Positions 21,135 to 35,321 are shown, counted from the first letter of the stretch. The stretch is 64,000 bases of DNA from Halictus rubicundus (GCF_050948215.1 NC_135156.1:16181257-16245256), one strand, 5' to 3'. Notes: generated from the sequence alone by a model not told the origin. Numbers and translations: made by a program.

Positions 21135-21339
21135 AACCAGACACGCCGCATGTGCATGTTTATTCTATATTCGGTAGTCTCTTTGTTAATCCATGACAAA
21201 AATGGGTAGGTCGAACACAAAACAGAGAAAATATCTAAAGCCTTTGAAGATACTATTGCATTATTTCCCTGCATTGTAGTCCCCCGTATCTAGCAATTAA
21301 TTCCGACAATTTTTAATTAGCATAAAAATCCGCAGTCTT
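21135..21339. mobile_element. MITE of the GACTGCGGAT family, left end worn
   Basis: The right end GCATAAAAATCCGCAGTC is clear. The interior GACAAAAATGGGTAGG matches the copy at 63777-63948. The left end near 21135 (CAGACACGCCGCATG) is diverged, so that boundary is approximate. Confidence 0.5.
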
Positions 21340-24300
21340 GCCATGTTAATAGTCATGTCGAAGGCTACAAGGCTTACGGTAGCCGTGAATAATTCTATCG
21401 AGAAATATGAGTTCGGAAATCCATCATGTTCGCGAGCTCCGAAATCTACCATGAAGTAGAATCAGTCAGCCATGACCAGACGCGCCAGGAGCCGTCTCTA
21501 CGAACACGATTTTCTCGAAGACAAAACGTGGAACAAAAAAATGTTGTACCTCTCTTTTCTACGTTATTTTCACATGTAAAATCATCGGGTCGTACCATGA
21601 CTGTAACATACATTGAATAGCAATGATTCCGAGGTTTGATCTTTGAGACCCGACGCGGAAAGCATGATGCTGACGGTAAAGCTGCTGGAGACGCTGTTCT
21701 GAGACAGATTTTAACGCGCTATTGGATAGAGTATTTTCGACGTTTCCACGAACGGACGTTGTTCACGTGTCCGGTTGTCCATTATCGGCGGTCTGCGACG
21801 CAGTGCGTTGAGCTGAGCGTTCGAGGACTTACGTAATCGCAATCAGCTGTGCGCGCTTAGGCGGCAGGCACGCTTTGACAGCTGCTCTGCGTCGTATTTT
21901 CATCGCGACGTCGTCGACGTCGTTTCCTCGAACCAGTATCCGCTGTCGCAATCCTGCCTCTTATCGCGATCGTGAATTTCATTGAGAAATCTCGTTTTAA
22001 CTGGATTGGCCAGCGACTCGCCGACTTAGGTCACTCGAAAGGAGGATCTGTCGGCGGGTAATTAAAGAGAATCGATGATCGGCGTCGCGGGTTCAGCCAA
22101 AATAACGAGCCGTGCTCGGTGATTCGGACTGACGAGTCAATTATCCAACATGACTTCGATGTTTAACGAAGGTCTGGTTTGAATGGGCGGCTTTAATCTA
22201 TTAATCGTGCGATTTCTACATCGTTCATACCCGTTGATATCACTCCAGAATCGATTTATTATCTTCAGATAGGTTGGTAGAATCATCAAACACAGAAACT
22301 TTAGTCACACATATTTACGCGTTGTTCGTATCGGATCAGGCTCGTTAGGACTAATCAGCAGGGTTTCAACTTATCTGGAAATTAGAGTAACAGTCACAGA
22401 TTATGTTCTCCGGGTTTCTTTCACTCGGTAAATCCATGTTATCGCGGATCTAACGAGGTATAATTGGATATATCCGACGGTAAACGGTATAATTAACTGT
22501 TGTCACACGACAAGCATAATTACACTTTACTTTACGTTCCTGCAGACATTAGGACAGCATTCGAAACAGGACTCGCCAAGTATAGAAATAATTAAATCAG
22601 GCGAACCACGAAATTCTAGATCGAAGTTGACGGTGTTCGAAGGCGGAAAAGTTGATTAATCGTTTAAGACGTCAATTGTTCTGATAAAATTCTCGCGTGT
22701 GCGCAAACATAACGATTCGTTCATCATCCACCGATAAGACGCGGCGTTACGCATCGCAACAGCGTAGTAAAGAGTCAAGTGACTAATCGGAGTCATTGTT
22801 GCGTTTGGTGCGACGAAAAGTTGGACCGTCTGTTCGTTTTGCGACGATAATGGGCGATGAAGGAGGCTCGAACAAAGAGTCTCGGGTTCGTGAGAACTGC
22901 GCCGTTCCTTGTCTACCTCAAGGCCGATGCAATTCAGGAGAGAAACCGTGCTCCGACACGTTCGCTCGGACATAAGGAAGCGCGAAATTTATGCGAATCA
23001 CGATTCCGCTGACTCGAATCGCGTCAATCAATTCGGCCAATATCTCCGACCATTGGTTCCCATCTGCAAATTTTTATTCCGCAAATTCGTATTCTCCCGT
23101 CGCCAGAGAGTTCACACGAATTCGCAAAACTCCCAACATTCCGGACTTTCTCTGTGGTTGCAAAAGTAAAGCTACGTCCACACCGAAGCAGCATTCATTT
23201 TTATGACCGAAAACATTCGTCGAACAGATTAGATAAATTCTGACCGATAACAGAATCTGGAAACGTGTACACTCACGCGTTTATAGGTTAGCATACATTG
23301 ATTTGAAAGGGAAACTACCGAATTCCATTTTGCCGTCTCCGATATTTTGAAAATTACATTTTCGTTTATTTTAACTGTTGCTCGGTGCAATCCCGCGTTC
23401 TTTTCGGTCTTGTGGTTTTGTCTCTTTCTTTCCCACGCAATTTCTCCAACGGGATAATCGAACGACCCGAGAACGTCATTCGGATCGACACTAGGATCCG
23501 TGATCCATAGATCTCTGCGAGGAGAACGGTTTCTCTCGATTATCGCGACGAACCTCGTAGATCACGCGAGAGGAGAACCTCGTTCCAAGAAACTACTTTC
23601 CTCGTGACTCGCGAGAATAAGAGGGAGAAAGATCGAAGATGATTGCAGGAAGGAAGTTGTCGGTTGCTTTAGAAGATCCGTCGATAAGAAGTGACGATCA
23701 AACTGTCCGTAACATTTACGTTAACGCGGATCTCAGACCCCGTTAATTACTTCCTGCGTTGTTCCACCGAGGATTAAGAACTCCGGGATTTTCTGCGACT
23801 GAAACGGATGTGTTTCCAATGTTTAAAAATATAACAGCCGGCCTATCCGGACTGGTTCGGGACAATGGTCGCCGAACCCGTTGCTTGCTTTCTAATCACG
23901 TACTATTTCAGGTCTCGTATACGGGGACTAGAAACTATGGGGAATTATTGTTCTTGGGGGTTCGGACGGTTTTCCTTTCCACGATTCCGATATTGCAAAA
24001 TTGGTCTCGAAAATTCTCCACGATCTTTCCATCAACATTTACGATAAAATCTTCTAGTACATTCCGTCTTTGCAAACATGTTCTAAATCAATGCCGAAGG
24101 AAATCTTCACGTATTTGACTGTAACCGAATCACACTTCTCGTAATCTTTTACCCCGAACACGATTTTACCATTTTTTCGTTGTTTGCTTTTGATCGTTAT
24201 GTAATGCAAAATCGTATTTTATTCAATCGCATTCTAAACAATGATCGTATAAATTCCCATTCAATGGTATTCAATGAAAACATACAAAATGGCATTTTAT

Positions 24301-25308
24301 TCCATGTAAAATCGTACTTTATTTAACTGCAGTTTATACAACAATATCGTATTCTCTTTGACGGCGTTTTATGCAAACGTAAAACGCACAGGTAAATGCG
24401 ATACTATTTTTATTTCGACACAAAAGTATCAAACTCACTATCAAAGAACGCCTCAGCTCCGAGCTGACGAAAGTCTGATCATCACGCCACCAATTCTACT
24501 GATCCACACATTGACCACAAATGTGGATCATGTTGTTCCTCGCAGAACGCTTTTGTCCCTGGCAGAATGCGAGAACTTTAAAGTGGTCAATCTTTCCAGA
24601 GAAATTCGCAATTTCGTTTCTGTGTGTGTCTGTTTTCGTCGCTCGAAAGAAAATTTCGTCTCGCGTCGAACGACACACTGGGAAACCTTTGTAAGCCAGG
24701 CTACAAGGCTCGGTACCGATCGAGAGACATGCACAGCGAACGGTGTCCGGTGTGTCTCTCTTGTCGGCTTTCACACACACGTCGATATAATTGCCGTGCA
24801 CCGATGCGAGACACGCTCTTAAAAGCCGAGAAACGAACAAAGCGTACGTGTACGTGTAGAAGCGCGGCGGCGCGCACACAGCGTTTCCCAATCTCTTGTC
24901 CTTTACTTTCGATCGGTCGACGGCGGTTTCTATACCGTCCGTGGCTCGCGAAAATCATTCAACCGATCCACTATCGATACCGCAATGCTCCGCGAGTCAT
25001 TTGAACCCGTCGCACTTCGGGTATTTTTGCCGCGAGAACGCCTTCCCTCGACTTTTCCATCGCTCGGGTCGTTGGCGAACGATTTTGCGATCGGAATCGC
25101 GGTTTATTCGGCTCCCAAATAAAATGGCATAACCATACCTACGTGTTGGTTGTTAATGCATTATATTCTGGAGGGTGTTCAGCATGTTACATTCATTTTC
25201 ATTGCGATGAATTCAATTAAATCGAGTTTTATTAAGCTCCTCGAAATTCAGGAAGGTTGAAATACCATTGAACTCCAGTTTTGGCTTTCAATACTACCGA
25301 ATCAGTCC

Positions 25309-25805
25309 ATTATATATACATAACATTTATACACACATACGCACATACTTCATTCATATATTTAAATAATTAAATATCCAGACACCGTAAACATAACATC
25401 TCAACCGAAATTCTCGACAATTCGAAATACCAGCCTCTGTTATACATATATTTATGTTCCCATTATACATACATAACATTTATATACACATATGCACATA
25501 CTTCATTCATATATTTAAATAATTAAATATCCAGACACCGTAAACATAACATCTCAACCGAAATTCTCGGCAATTCGAAATACCAGCCTCTGTTATACAT
25601 ATATTTATGTTCCCATTATACATACATAACATTTACATACACATATGCACATACTTCATTCATATATTTAAATAATTAAATATCCAGACACTGTAAACAC
25701 AACATCTCAACCGAAATTCTCGGCAATTCGAAATACCAGCCTCTGTTATACATATATTTATGTTCCCATTATACATACATAACATTTATATACATATGTG
25801 CACGT
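25309..25805. repeat. 153-bp tandem array, three units plus flank
   Basis: Units starting near 25309, 25461, 25614 and 25768 (truncated) share CATACTTCATTCATATATTT, CATCTCAACCGAAATTCTCG and ATACCAGCCTCTGTTATAC. Differences between units are very few. AT-rich and non-coding. Confidence 0.92.
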
Positions 25806-26508
25806 ACTGCTACCGAATCAGTGAATGAACCTAATTTTTGCTTTCACAATTGCTCAGGTTCTAAAAATGTTTCCATCATAAATTTTCCGATCATCGTCGA
25901 AACGAATATTGCAATAAAAATTGTAAGAAGTCGGAATAGAGCAGTCTCGTCATGATTAGAATGCAAAGATAGTCTGTGGATCTTCATGCGAAATAAAAAC
26001 TGCGATCGCGCCTAATCAGTTACCATTGATATTTCATTACTGGAGACTCGTCGTATCAAGTATTCCGAGAGTCCCACGCAATGCGCGATGCGCTCGGAGG
26101 AGACATAGCTATCTTCTCTCATCATAATCCTCTTTAACACGTTGACTGCCACGTCGATGCGTGAGTGACACGATTCTTCGTCTTTCAAGATCTGCTAAAC
26201 GCGAATATTATTCCCCTTTTGTAATGAATAGTTAATGCTAACAGTACCGAGCACTAAAAGCGACAGTCATGCATTACTCACCCAGAATAAAATTTAAATT
26301 ACGCTTTGTACAAAAAAATTATTTCTACAGATTCTACATGATATCAAGGGGAACACGATGTGGTGTACATAATTTCTTGATAAGCGGAGGCGTTTAGTAG
26401 ATTTAAAGGTCAACTTTGGTTTTGTAAATAGAGCCGTATATTTTTTGACAATCAATGCGGCTTTTCGTTGTCTATAAAATAGTATTAACCCACACATGTC
26501 AAAAATGA

Positions 26509-26735
26509 TTAACACTAGATTTACGGAGCACTAAAACTGGCTAGCTTGGATTATTTTATAAAAATACCAAGAATATATTCAGGCAGATTTCTAGCAGGCT
26601 TTTACTATAATATACGTTCCAAGGAATAAATGTGTTAAATAAATTTCCTATAAATGCATTTTTACAATCATAATAATTGCAAACGAAAGAACACAAAACC
26701 CGTCATTTTGACGGGTCCCGTAAATCCAGTGTTAA
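26509..26735. mobile_element. TTAA-flanked MITE (TTAACACTAGATTTACGG ends), 227 bp
   Basis: The left end TTAACACTAGATTTACGG and right end CCGTAAATCCAGTGTTAA are inverted repeats with TTAA at both outer edges, as for piggyBac-type insertions. The interior (CCAAGGAATAAATGTG, CATTTTTACAATCATAATAA) resembles the unit of the minisatellite at 53.2-54.9 kb. Confidence 0.72.
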
Positions 26736-27546
26736 TTTAGCAGATATTTTAATTTCAAAATCTTTAAGTTTCCTTTTTTGGCGCAGCAATGATTGCAATC
26801 GCGAACGAGATCGTTCGGCGAGGGGTTGATCGAATTAGTTGGATCTTGCGGGATTTTTCGGGATCGTAGGATGGCTCGCGGTGTGCAATAGCAACAGCAA
26901 ATTCAATCTCTCAGGCTGGCTCCTCGGATCCGAAATTACCGACGGGAAATGAGGGCGCGGCGGATCGGCCTTGAACCGCGCGAAATCGTCGGACGCGTTA
27001 CGGCGAAAGGGGTGGCGGAGGGTGTTCGCGATTAGCCTAACTAAACGAGGAAGGACGCGTGTTCGCCGTAACCGGTAATCGGTTTAAGAATAGGGACAAA
27101 AGGCTGGGAGACGCCGATCCCCGTTCGACGCACAGGTCGCGCGAGAGAGCTGTGCGCGCGGATCCTCGCGTGTATCGTAAATAGGCGTCCCTGTGGAGGT
27201 GTGTGTGACTTTGTAACTGCGTGGCAGATATATCTGCACACGTGTATAATGCTCGGGTCGTGAGCTCAGCGAACGGCAACCTTGGCTAACCGAGTAATAT
27301 TCCGAGACGGGAGAGCATTTGCGCAGCACACCGCGAGCAGCCGGACCTTCGTCGATAGTTCCTTCTCGCATCGACCGTGCCGTTGCCATCAAAAAACAAT
27401 TTCTTTCAATTTCCCTTTCGAAACATCGAATCAATTCGCTGCTCCTCGAACCCGCGGAACACCGTCACTTGAAACGTTTCGGTCCGAAACGCAGCGAAAA
27501 ACACTTTTCTCTAGGCGTCGCGATGAGTTATTAATTCGCACAGATA

Positions 27547-27826
27547 ATAACCCTTTGCACTCGAAGCTACTTTAACTCGAAAACGAAACATTTCTTCCGA
27601 CCATCCATTTCTTCTGTAGAATATTTCCCTTTAATATATATTTGTTTTCATGTTACACATACGAAAATGGTGCAATTTACTCGTACAATACTGAAGTGTT
27701 TAGTGCAATACTGTTGTGTTAATTTATTCAATGCGAACAAATTTAATAATGTAAAATATATTTTGAATAGTTATACAGCAGTTTTTAGTGGCGCCTTACG
27801 GTCGCCTTTGGAGTGCTAAGGGATAA
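27547..27826. mobile_element. piggyBac-like MITE with ATAA on both sides, about 276 bp
   Basis: The left end CCCTTTGCACTCGAAG follows ATAA (27547-27550) and the right end GAGTGCTAAGGG is followed by ATAA (27823-27826). Internal sequences (ACGAAAATGGTGCAATTTAC, TTTTTAGTGGCGCCTTAC) are shared in reverse orientation with 58629-58862. Confidence 0.75.
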
Positions 27827-29394
27827 TTGATTAAATTCGTGGAGCATAATGTGGTAGGACTCTTCCTTCAATTTTATTCGATATTGACTATGTACATGTA
27901 TGATTTCACGCGCACAATCTTGGCATTGCAGGCAAAGTGTGATTGAGAAGCTCCTTTGGATTATTTTTTTCTACTTTAGCAACAGCCTTCATTGTTGCAA
28001 TATTCTACTGAATTCCATGTGTCCCGTGAACTAAGAAAGAGAATACTGTTACAGTAAACTGCTTTCCAATAGCACTCATTTTTCACATTCCTATGTGGAT
28101 TTGTAAAAGTCTCAAAATTATAGAAATGTCATCGAAGAGCTCTTCGGATCAGCTACTAGAATTCATTTCAGCAACAGCTTTCATAGTTACATTCCATTCT
28201 GTTAAGTAGAATGTATTTTCTCGTGAAACATGAAGGAATATAATGTTAACAAATTGTACGAAATAATTGTCTGTTCTTTATGCAATGTCGAAGATCGTGG
28301 TCGTCGCACGTGCACTTACGAACCTGGAAGCGAACGTGTGCAATGCGTTCGTGGAGATATTCTCTTCTTCGAACTATAGCAATTTTATGACGTGCGAACC
28401 TTGCTATGCGTGCCTCTGAATTGTTAACGTTGTACAGGTACAGTTCACTTAAATACAAAAAAAGAAAAGTGAAACAGAAGGAGCGCATTTCTCGAGAAGC
28501 TCCTTTCTTCGATTTCATAGTTTCCAAACCACAACGAGGAACCTTCTAAAGGAAATTGTTAAGACCTTGACAGAAGTTATTTACTTTAACATTGACTTTA
28601 ACATTAACTACAAGATTAATTAGAATTTAACGTTCCGGAAGCCTGTTTTTCCAATAATTCTGCTGCACCATACGAAAGCTCAGAAATTTCCTCTCACACA
28701 GTAATCCCAAACGAAATTATTAGATTAGGTTATCGAGGGTAAATTGTTGATTTAATACTGAAAATCTGTGGAATAATCACTGGTGGATAATGTGTTCACG
28801 ATTGAAATGTTCGAAAATCTTAGAATTCGACTGTATGGAATGTGATATTACGTAGACGAATGGATGCAGGGAATATATCGATGATAAACGTATCTCCCAA
28901 TGAAAAGATGAGCAACATATGCATGAATATGTGTACGGGCGGACGTATTCAGTCGGAGAGTATTTTTTACCGCTTTTTGGGCCCGAATAGTAATGCGCAT
29001 CGCAAAAGGAAATTGCGCAGCCGCTCTGCTCCATCGAGTCGACCGTTAGAAAGTATCGTCTATCAGTTTTTGTTGCTCTCCGCGGGCCTGGACCAAAAGC
29101 ATTACGGGAAAATTATAGTAGAAAATGGTAGCTCCGCTACGGGGGAACGGTCCGCGCTCTTTTCTGCAGCTTTCTAAGGCCTTGGGTTCTGCAGCGCGAT
29201 CGTGTCCTGGTGCCTGGAGGATCCTAACTCTCCTGGCACAGTCCACTCGCTGAAGAACTATGAACAACCATCGCAATTTTCCAAAATCAACGAGAGACCG
29301 TAATATGTTATCCTGGAATTTCGCTTTGGCTTTGATTGTTCAATGTTTTTCATTCGTTTATGTCTGAAAACATTTTCGACATAGTTTTGTACAT

Positions 29395-31190
29395 TGATAT
29401 TCAGAATAAGTGATAGCAATTTTTCTGCGTCCAGAATTTTATTATCAGCCCCAAGTATAATATTTGTAATAGAACTTTTCCATATTGATAGCTTAACTCT
29501 TCGTTCAGAATTAGAGTGGCTGTGTACCTTCTCCATGGAAGTAGAAATGATATTTAGTATCAATAATAAGAATTTTCCGGGATAGAGGAATCTTAGCATC
29601 AGCATGGTGATTTAATGGAATATTTCCGCATTAACAATTGCTCCGAATTGGATGAATAATTGTTTCCAATATTCTGAAGCTCGGACTACTGTTTAGAGTC
29701 AACAGAGCCCATTCTCCTGCGTCCAGTTTCAGAATTTTATTGTCAGCTCCAAGTATAATATATTTAATAGAAGTTTTCCATATTGATAGCTTAACTCTTC
29801 GTTCAAAATTAGACTGACTGTGTACCTTCTCAATGGAAGTAGAAATCATATTTAGTATCAATAATAGAAATTTTCCAGTTCACGAATCTTATCGTCAGCA
29901 GGGTGCTTTTACTGGAATATTTTCGCATTAACAATTGCTCCGAATTGGATTAATAATCGTTTCCAATGTTCTGAAGCTCGGACTACTGTTCAGAGTCAAC
30001 GGAGCCCATTCTTCAGTTTTAGAATTTTATTGTCAGCCCCAAGTATAATATTTTTAATAGAACGTTTCCATATTGATAGCTTAACTCTTCGTTCAGAATT
30101 AAAATGGCTGTGTATCTTCTCAATGGAAGTAGAAATGATATTTAGTATCAATAATAGAAATTTTCCAGTTCACGAATCTTATCGTCAGCAGGGTGCTTTT
30201 ACTGGAATATTTTCGCATTAACAATTGCTCCGAATTGGATTAAAAATTGTTTCCAATGTTCTGGAGCTCGGACTACTCTTCAGGGTCAACGGAGCCCATT
30301 CTTCTGCGTCCAGTTTTAGAATTTTATTGTCAGCCCCAAGTATAATATTTTTAATAGAACGTTTCCATATTGACAGCTTAACTCTTCGTTCAGAATTAGA
30401 GTGGCTGTGTATCTTCTCCATGGAAATAGAAATGATATTTAGTATCAATAATAGAAATTTTCCAGTTCACGAATCTTATCGTCAGCAGGGTGCTTTTACT
30501 GGAATATTTTCGCATTAACAATTGCTCCGAATTGGATTAATAATCGTTTCCAATGTTCTGAAGCTCGGACTACTGTTCAGAGTCAACGGAGCCCATTCTT
30601 CAGTTTTAGAATTTTATTGTCAGCCCCAAGTATAATATTTTTAATAGAACGTTTCCATATTGATAGCTTAACTCTTCGTTCAGAATTAAAATGGCTGTGT
30701 ATCTTCTCAATGGAAGTAGAAATGATATTTAGTATCAATAATAGAAATTTTCCAGTTCACGAATCTTATCGTCAGCAGGGTGCTTTTACTGGAATATTTT
30801 CGCATTAACAATTGCTCCGAATTGGATTAATAATCGTTTCCAATATTCTGAAGCTCGGACTGCTGTTCAGAGTCAACGGAGCCCATTCTTCAGTTTTAGA
30901 ATTTTATTGTCAGCCCCAAGTATAATATTTTTAATAGAACGTTTCCATATTGATAGCTTAACTCTTCGTTCAGAATTAAAATGGCTGTGTATCTTCTGAA
31001 TGGAAGTAGAAATGATATTTAGTATCAATAATAGAAATTTTCCGGGATAGAGGAATCTTAGCATCAGCATGGCGCTTTTAATGGAATATTTTCGCATTAA
31101 CAATTGCTCCGAATTGGATTAAAAATTGTTTCCAATGTTCTGAAGCTCGGACTACTGTTCAGAGTCAACGGAGCCCATTTTTCTGCGTCG
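29395..31190. repeat. 290/298-bp satellite array, about six units
   Basis: Units beginning AATTGCTCCGAATTGGAT start at 29634, 29931, 30221, 30519, 30809 and 31098, with a diverged partial unit before. Spacing is 297, 290, 298, 290 and 289. The longer units contain an extra CTGCGTCCAG block, so part of the array has a dimeric higher-order structure. Open frames of 63-97 codons recur on both strands but are interrupted differently from unit to unit, and I do not regard them as genes. Confidence 0.93.
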
Positions 31191-32564
31191 AATCGGTAAC
31201 TATGTTTGCGGACCTGGTGAAGCGTTTTGAACAGGATGTTTTCGCGAGGATCGATCAGAATCAGCAGCATCTCTAGAACAGTCGTCCCCGACTGACCCAG
31301 TGCTCGGCAGCTTCAGCTTGACATTTCGTAACAGCCACCAACGACGTATATTTAGCTCCGCGCTGTTGCTCGCGGGAGCGACGACGCCACGGTTCGAGCA
31401 AAAGCTCGCTTTTATGGTGCTTTTGCACCGCCACCGCGACGCTCTTTCAGAATTATTAGACATTCAGAGGACCAGGGCTATTCAGTGGAAAGCCCCTTCC
31501 GAATAGCCGCATCAAAACGGGAACGCTTTTACCCATTTTCTCGAAGGAACACGGTCCCCGACGTATTTCGAGGCACGCGAGCGTGTTGCGAAACCACCCT
31601 AACGACGAATTCGTAGCACGGTTGGTAGTCAGCTGTTCTCTGGCCACTTGCTGCGTCTTCGCAAATATTCCAACCTGCGTGACTTCGGGTAAACTAAGAA
31701 AATAAACTTCAATTAACGGTGGAAGCGCCCGGCGGTCATATTGCCTCCATTTTCTTTTATCCTAGAAATTTCATTTTTATTATGGCCCTTGTATGGATGA
31801 ATAGGTATTTTTGACCAGCATGTGTTTCTGAAAAATTTAACAGAATATTCTAGGACAATATTTTGTTTGCAATTTCACGATTCGACGATGCACAATCTTG
31901 CAGCGTAAAGAGAAAGGAATCGAAATAGAGGATGCGTAAATTTTAATCCTGAGGAACGCGTGAAGGTTAATAATTGTAAAACTGGAATCTTGAAATGGGT
32001 CATTCGATGTTTATTGCTAGCTCCAACGTTACCATCCTCCGAACAGAAGGAAAGCAACGATTAGCGTACATCTTGGAACATTTAGAACATCTGAAACTAG
32101 TACGCACGCGATTAATACTGCAGTCACAGTTATAGACAGTTTAATAAAACTTTCACCCAACCGCAAAGTTTACCAACAGAACTGTGAGATTATGTTAAAG
32201 AGACCGGATAGAAACGATCCACGTTGGTTTCAATCGTGCTTCTAGTGCGAAGAAGTTGTGCTATTACCTTGATGGAAATCCTATCAATTCCAATGTTTCT
32301 AATAAGAAAAAAGATTTCTAGCGATTTTTCTATAAAACTTTTACTTACTTTTACTTATTATTTTAACACTACATGAAACACGGCACAGATGATATATCCA
32401 TGATATAGTAGACATCCATTATCCATGAACTAATCCATTAACTAATCAGTGAAACATGACTGCTCGGATAAGCGTTCTGCACAGCGTTGGACTAAAACAC
32501 ACATTGTTAGATCCACAAAATCTAACAACGATTAAATCTAGCTATAGTGTTAGATTAAACTGTC

Positions 32565-32710
32565 CCCGGTTCGGATAATCGAGGTTCTACTAGTACGTGA
32601 ATTAAACAAGCAAATACGGTCCGAACCGTGCCATGTTGGGTATCATTTTAATCAGAAAAATGTCAGGAATATTCCGACAAAAGTTTCACAAAGAAATAAT
32701 TAAAAATAAC
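32565..32710. mobile_element. Foldback MITE, single arm
   Basis: This stretch matches the right arm of the foldback family (GGTTCGGATAATCGAGGTTC, GTGAATTAAACAAGCAAA, GGGTATCATTTTAATCAG). I could not find the partner arm immediately upstream, so this is a truncated copy or a solo arm. Confidence 0.6.
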
Positions 32711-33504
32711 AAAGTTTATTTCGAGAAAAATGGTCTTACGCTTCTCGACGATCAATCTTCAGGTTTCTTCGAGCTGTTAGGTCCGGTTTGACGGGGATAA
32801 ATGGTTCGCTGGTATCGTGGACATCTCTTTCGCATACGTCGGGACATTACCGCAGTTCGAATAAAGTTCTCATGCGACGGTAGCATGAATAGCCGTCCGT
32901 TGAACGCAGCGCGCCGAGTTGAAGGCATCCGTTGCTCCTATTAATCGTTTCCTCGGCGTGCCGGTTTCCGCCTCGATCGCCATTCCAATTTGCTCGGTTT
33001 GATTTACGGGCCGCGAGCATTGTGCGCGCGGAAAATCATTGCCCGAGGAGAAAGTAGCGTGGCGGTCTCTGACTCGGCTTGCTGGTTGCGCCGTTGTCCA
33101 GCGTTGTATCGAGCAGCAAACATCGCGTGATGCAACTCCGCCGGTTGTGTAATTTCATTAGGATCGTTTTGCATGCTCATTATCAGCGCCGGACCGCGTC
33201 GCTGATGCGAGTTTCACGATGTCGCGGCTATCTCGTTGTTTGACCGATCGATTTTTCCAGTTTTTCAGACGACCGTCTCTTTGTCCCCGGAATACCTTCC
33301 TGTCCGCGTCCTCGACCGGAAAGGAATCAAGGCGAAGGACCTTCCGTGTTTCCATGCGATCCGCTGGTACTCTGTGACTAATACCCCGACGACCTGTTGT
33401 CGCGAACACCCGCCTGAGATGGCCTCCTATGCAAGACCCAAGCTCTCCAGAACCTGATTCATGATCGCGGACCGTTGGACGCTTCAAGACCTACCGAAAC
33501 AGTT

Positions 33505-33800
33505 ATGCTTCCCTCCCGGTTCCAGCCGAAACGCTCGAGAACCATTTTGATTGGCCACCTTTTGCGCTTCGTGCCACTCCTCTGCCAAAACGCCTAATCG
33601 ATGCTTCAATTTTTGAGTGCTTCAATTGAACGCCACGGAATCTGCCAAAACGGTTATGCATCCTTCTCAGTTCCAGTTGAACCGCTGAACAACCATTTTG
33701 AGCGACCACCTTTCCAGTTTTGTTGAATTTCCCTGCCAAAACGACCAATCGATGCTTCGAATTTATTTATGCTTCCTTCTCAGTTAATTGACCACCTTGG
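33505..33800. repeat. Degenerate tandem duplication, about 110-150-bp units
   Basis: The block TGCTTCC-x-CTC-x-GTTCCAG-x-CCATTTTGA-x-GGCCACCTTT occurs at about 33507 and 33659, and its beginning again at about 33768. TGCCAAAACG and CAATCGATGCTTC also recur. Units are clearly diverged. Confidence 0.6.
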
Positions 33801-34742
33801 TGTGCCGATTTTCTCCATTCGTGTTTCCTGAACCCCCATGTCAACGGCCAGATACCTGGACACCCGCTTTCAATTTCTTTTTAGTATTTTCGTCGACCAA
33901 CAGCAACATTATTGTAGATTTTTCTGTTCCCGCGGCGATGTAACAAATTCTTGCTCGATTCCTCCGGCGGACCGTTGAAACGTTTTCCTTCCGTGCAGAA
34001 AAATGTTAAGATCCGGTCCAAGATAGTACAGTTCGGCCGTTTCTCGGCGATCGGTGCTTTCTACCGTATCACATCCTAAACCGATTAGACCAGCGCTTGG
34101 TGTTCGAGTCTCGAGCTGGCCAACGAATGGAATGCGGCAGCGAGGCCGATCGAAAATTTTCGCGTTCGAACGGAATTGGACTGAAATGAAAATGAAAAAT
34201 GCCGATAAAAATGTACGCCATCACGGAACAATCCTGACTCTTCGGGACAGAATCCTACACCCCTGAACCGATCGATTTCGAACCTACGATCGCCAAATAC
34301 TGTTCTACAGAGGATACTACAAGGACGATTTTATTTCAAACATTAAAGCAAATTTATCGATTCAAAGGAAATCTTCATCTTCTTCGTCTTTTTCTCCACT
34401 AATTTTTTACCATCAAGTCAATTCAGGGGTGAATCCAGAGGGTAGAGCAAAGGTGGCCTATTCCGAAAAAGAACGATTCGTAACGACGTCTTTATTTTTC
34501 CTCGCGCTGCAAAGGGGGTTAACAGGGAACTTTAGACTTTCGTTTTCTGACATTTGCCGATTACTCTGTCGCACTATGCGGCGGAGGAGCGTTACGTCAA
34601 TTTGGCGGAGATCCCGAGGTGGCGTAGGAACGCGGCCGCGAGCGTTGGAAACCGGCCAAACCGTGTCGTTTCCATTTACGCGAAACTTTGACGCGACACC
34701 GCACCTCCTTTCCGTCTCCTGCTTTCTAATTCGGTTACTGGT

Positions 34743-34744
<2 letters not shown>

Positions 34745-34786
<42 letters not shown>
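34745..34786 (+). repeat. (CT)n microsatellite
   Basis: About 20 CT units. They give the 161-codon frame around this position its Ser-Leu run and are a reason to distrust that frame. Confidence 0.95.
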
Positions 34787-34788
<2 letters not shown>

Positions 34789-35321
34789 TGTCTCACGGTA
34801 TTGTCCCGTTTAGACACGACGATAGAACAGTACGGAGAGACCGCGCCGCCGGTCGGAAATAAAAAGAGTAAAAGGTTGTCGATCTTCGCACGAGGGGTGT
34901 TTTCATCCCCCTAACGTACGCACGGAGAAATTGTGCACGGGCCCGAGAAAAAAAAAAAAAAAGACGGGCGACACGGTCCGGACGACACGGCGAGAGGAGT
35001 GGACGGGGCCGGCATAATAGTCATTGCATTATTCCCTGGCTTCCCCTACGTAATCGCGATATCGGTTCAACGGCCATGCGAAATTAACTTTCTCCGGTGC
35101 GGGTCTGGCAACGAGAAGCCTGCTAGAAGCGAACGGGCACGTTCGAGCGTTAGGCGACTAGCGATGTCCTCGAGAGACGCGCGATTGTCCATTCTAATAG
35201 CACGCGTACTGTCTATCCTTCCCTCCATAGCGCTCCAGTTGCCGCAGCAGTGTCTCGATACACGGGAAAGAGATCCGCACGATATTCGCGTAGAAACCAT
35301 CACCGGTCAGAAGATTATTTT

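Noticed and set aside
24358..24822. 154-codon plus-strand ORF
   Set aside because: There is no domain, overlapping frames of similar length occur on the other strand, and the upstream sequence is AT-rich repeats. Probably chance.
30030..30808. Repeated 63-97-codon ORFs in the satellite array
   Set aside because: They follow the repeat unit, have non-ATG starts in several units, and change length with unit type. They are better explained by the repeat than by a gene family.
34429..34914. 161-codon plus-strand ORF
   Set aside because: About 20 codons are a Ser-Leu run from a (CT)n microsatellite, which inflates the frame. No domain outside it.
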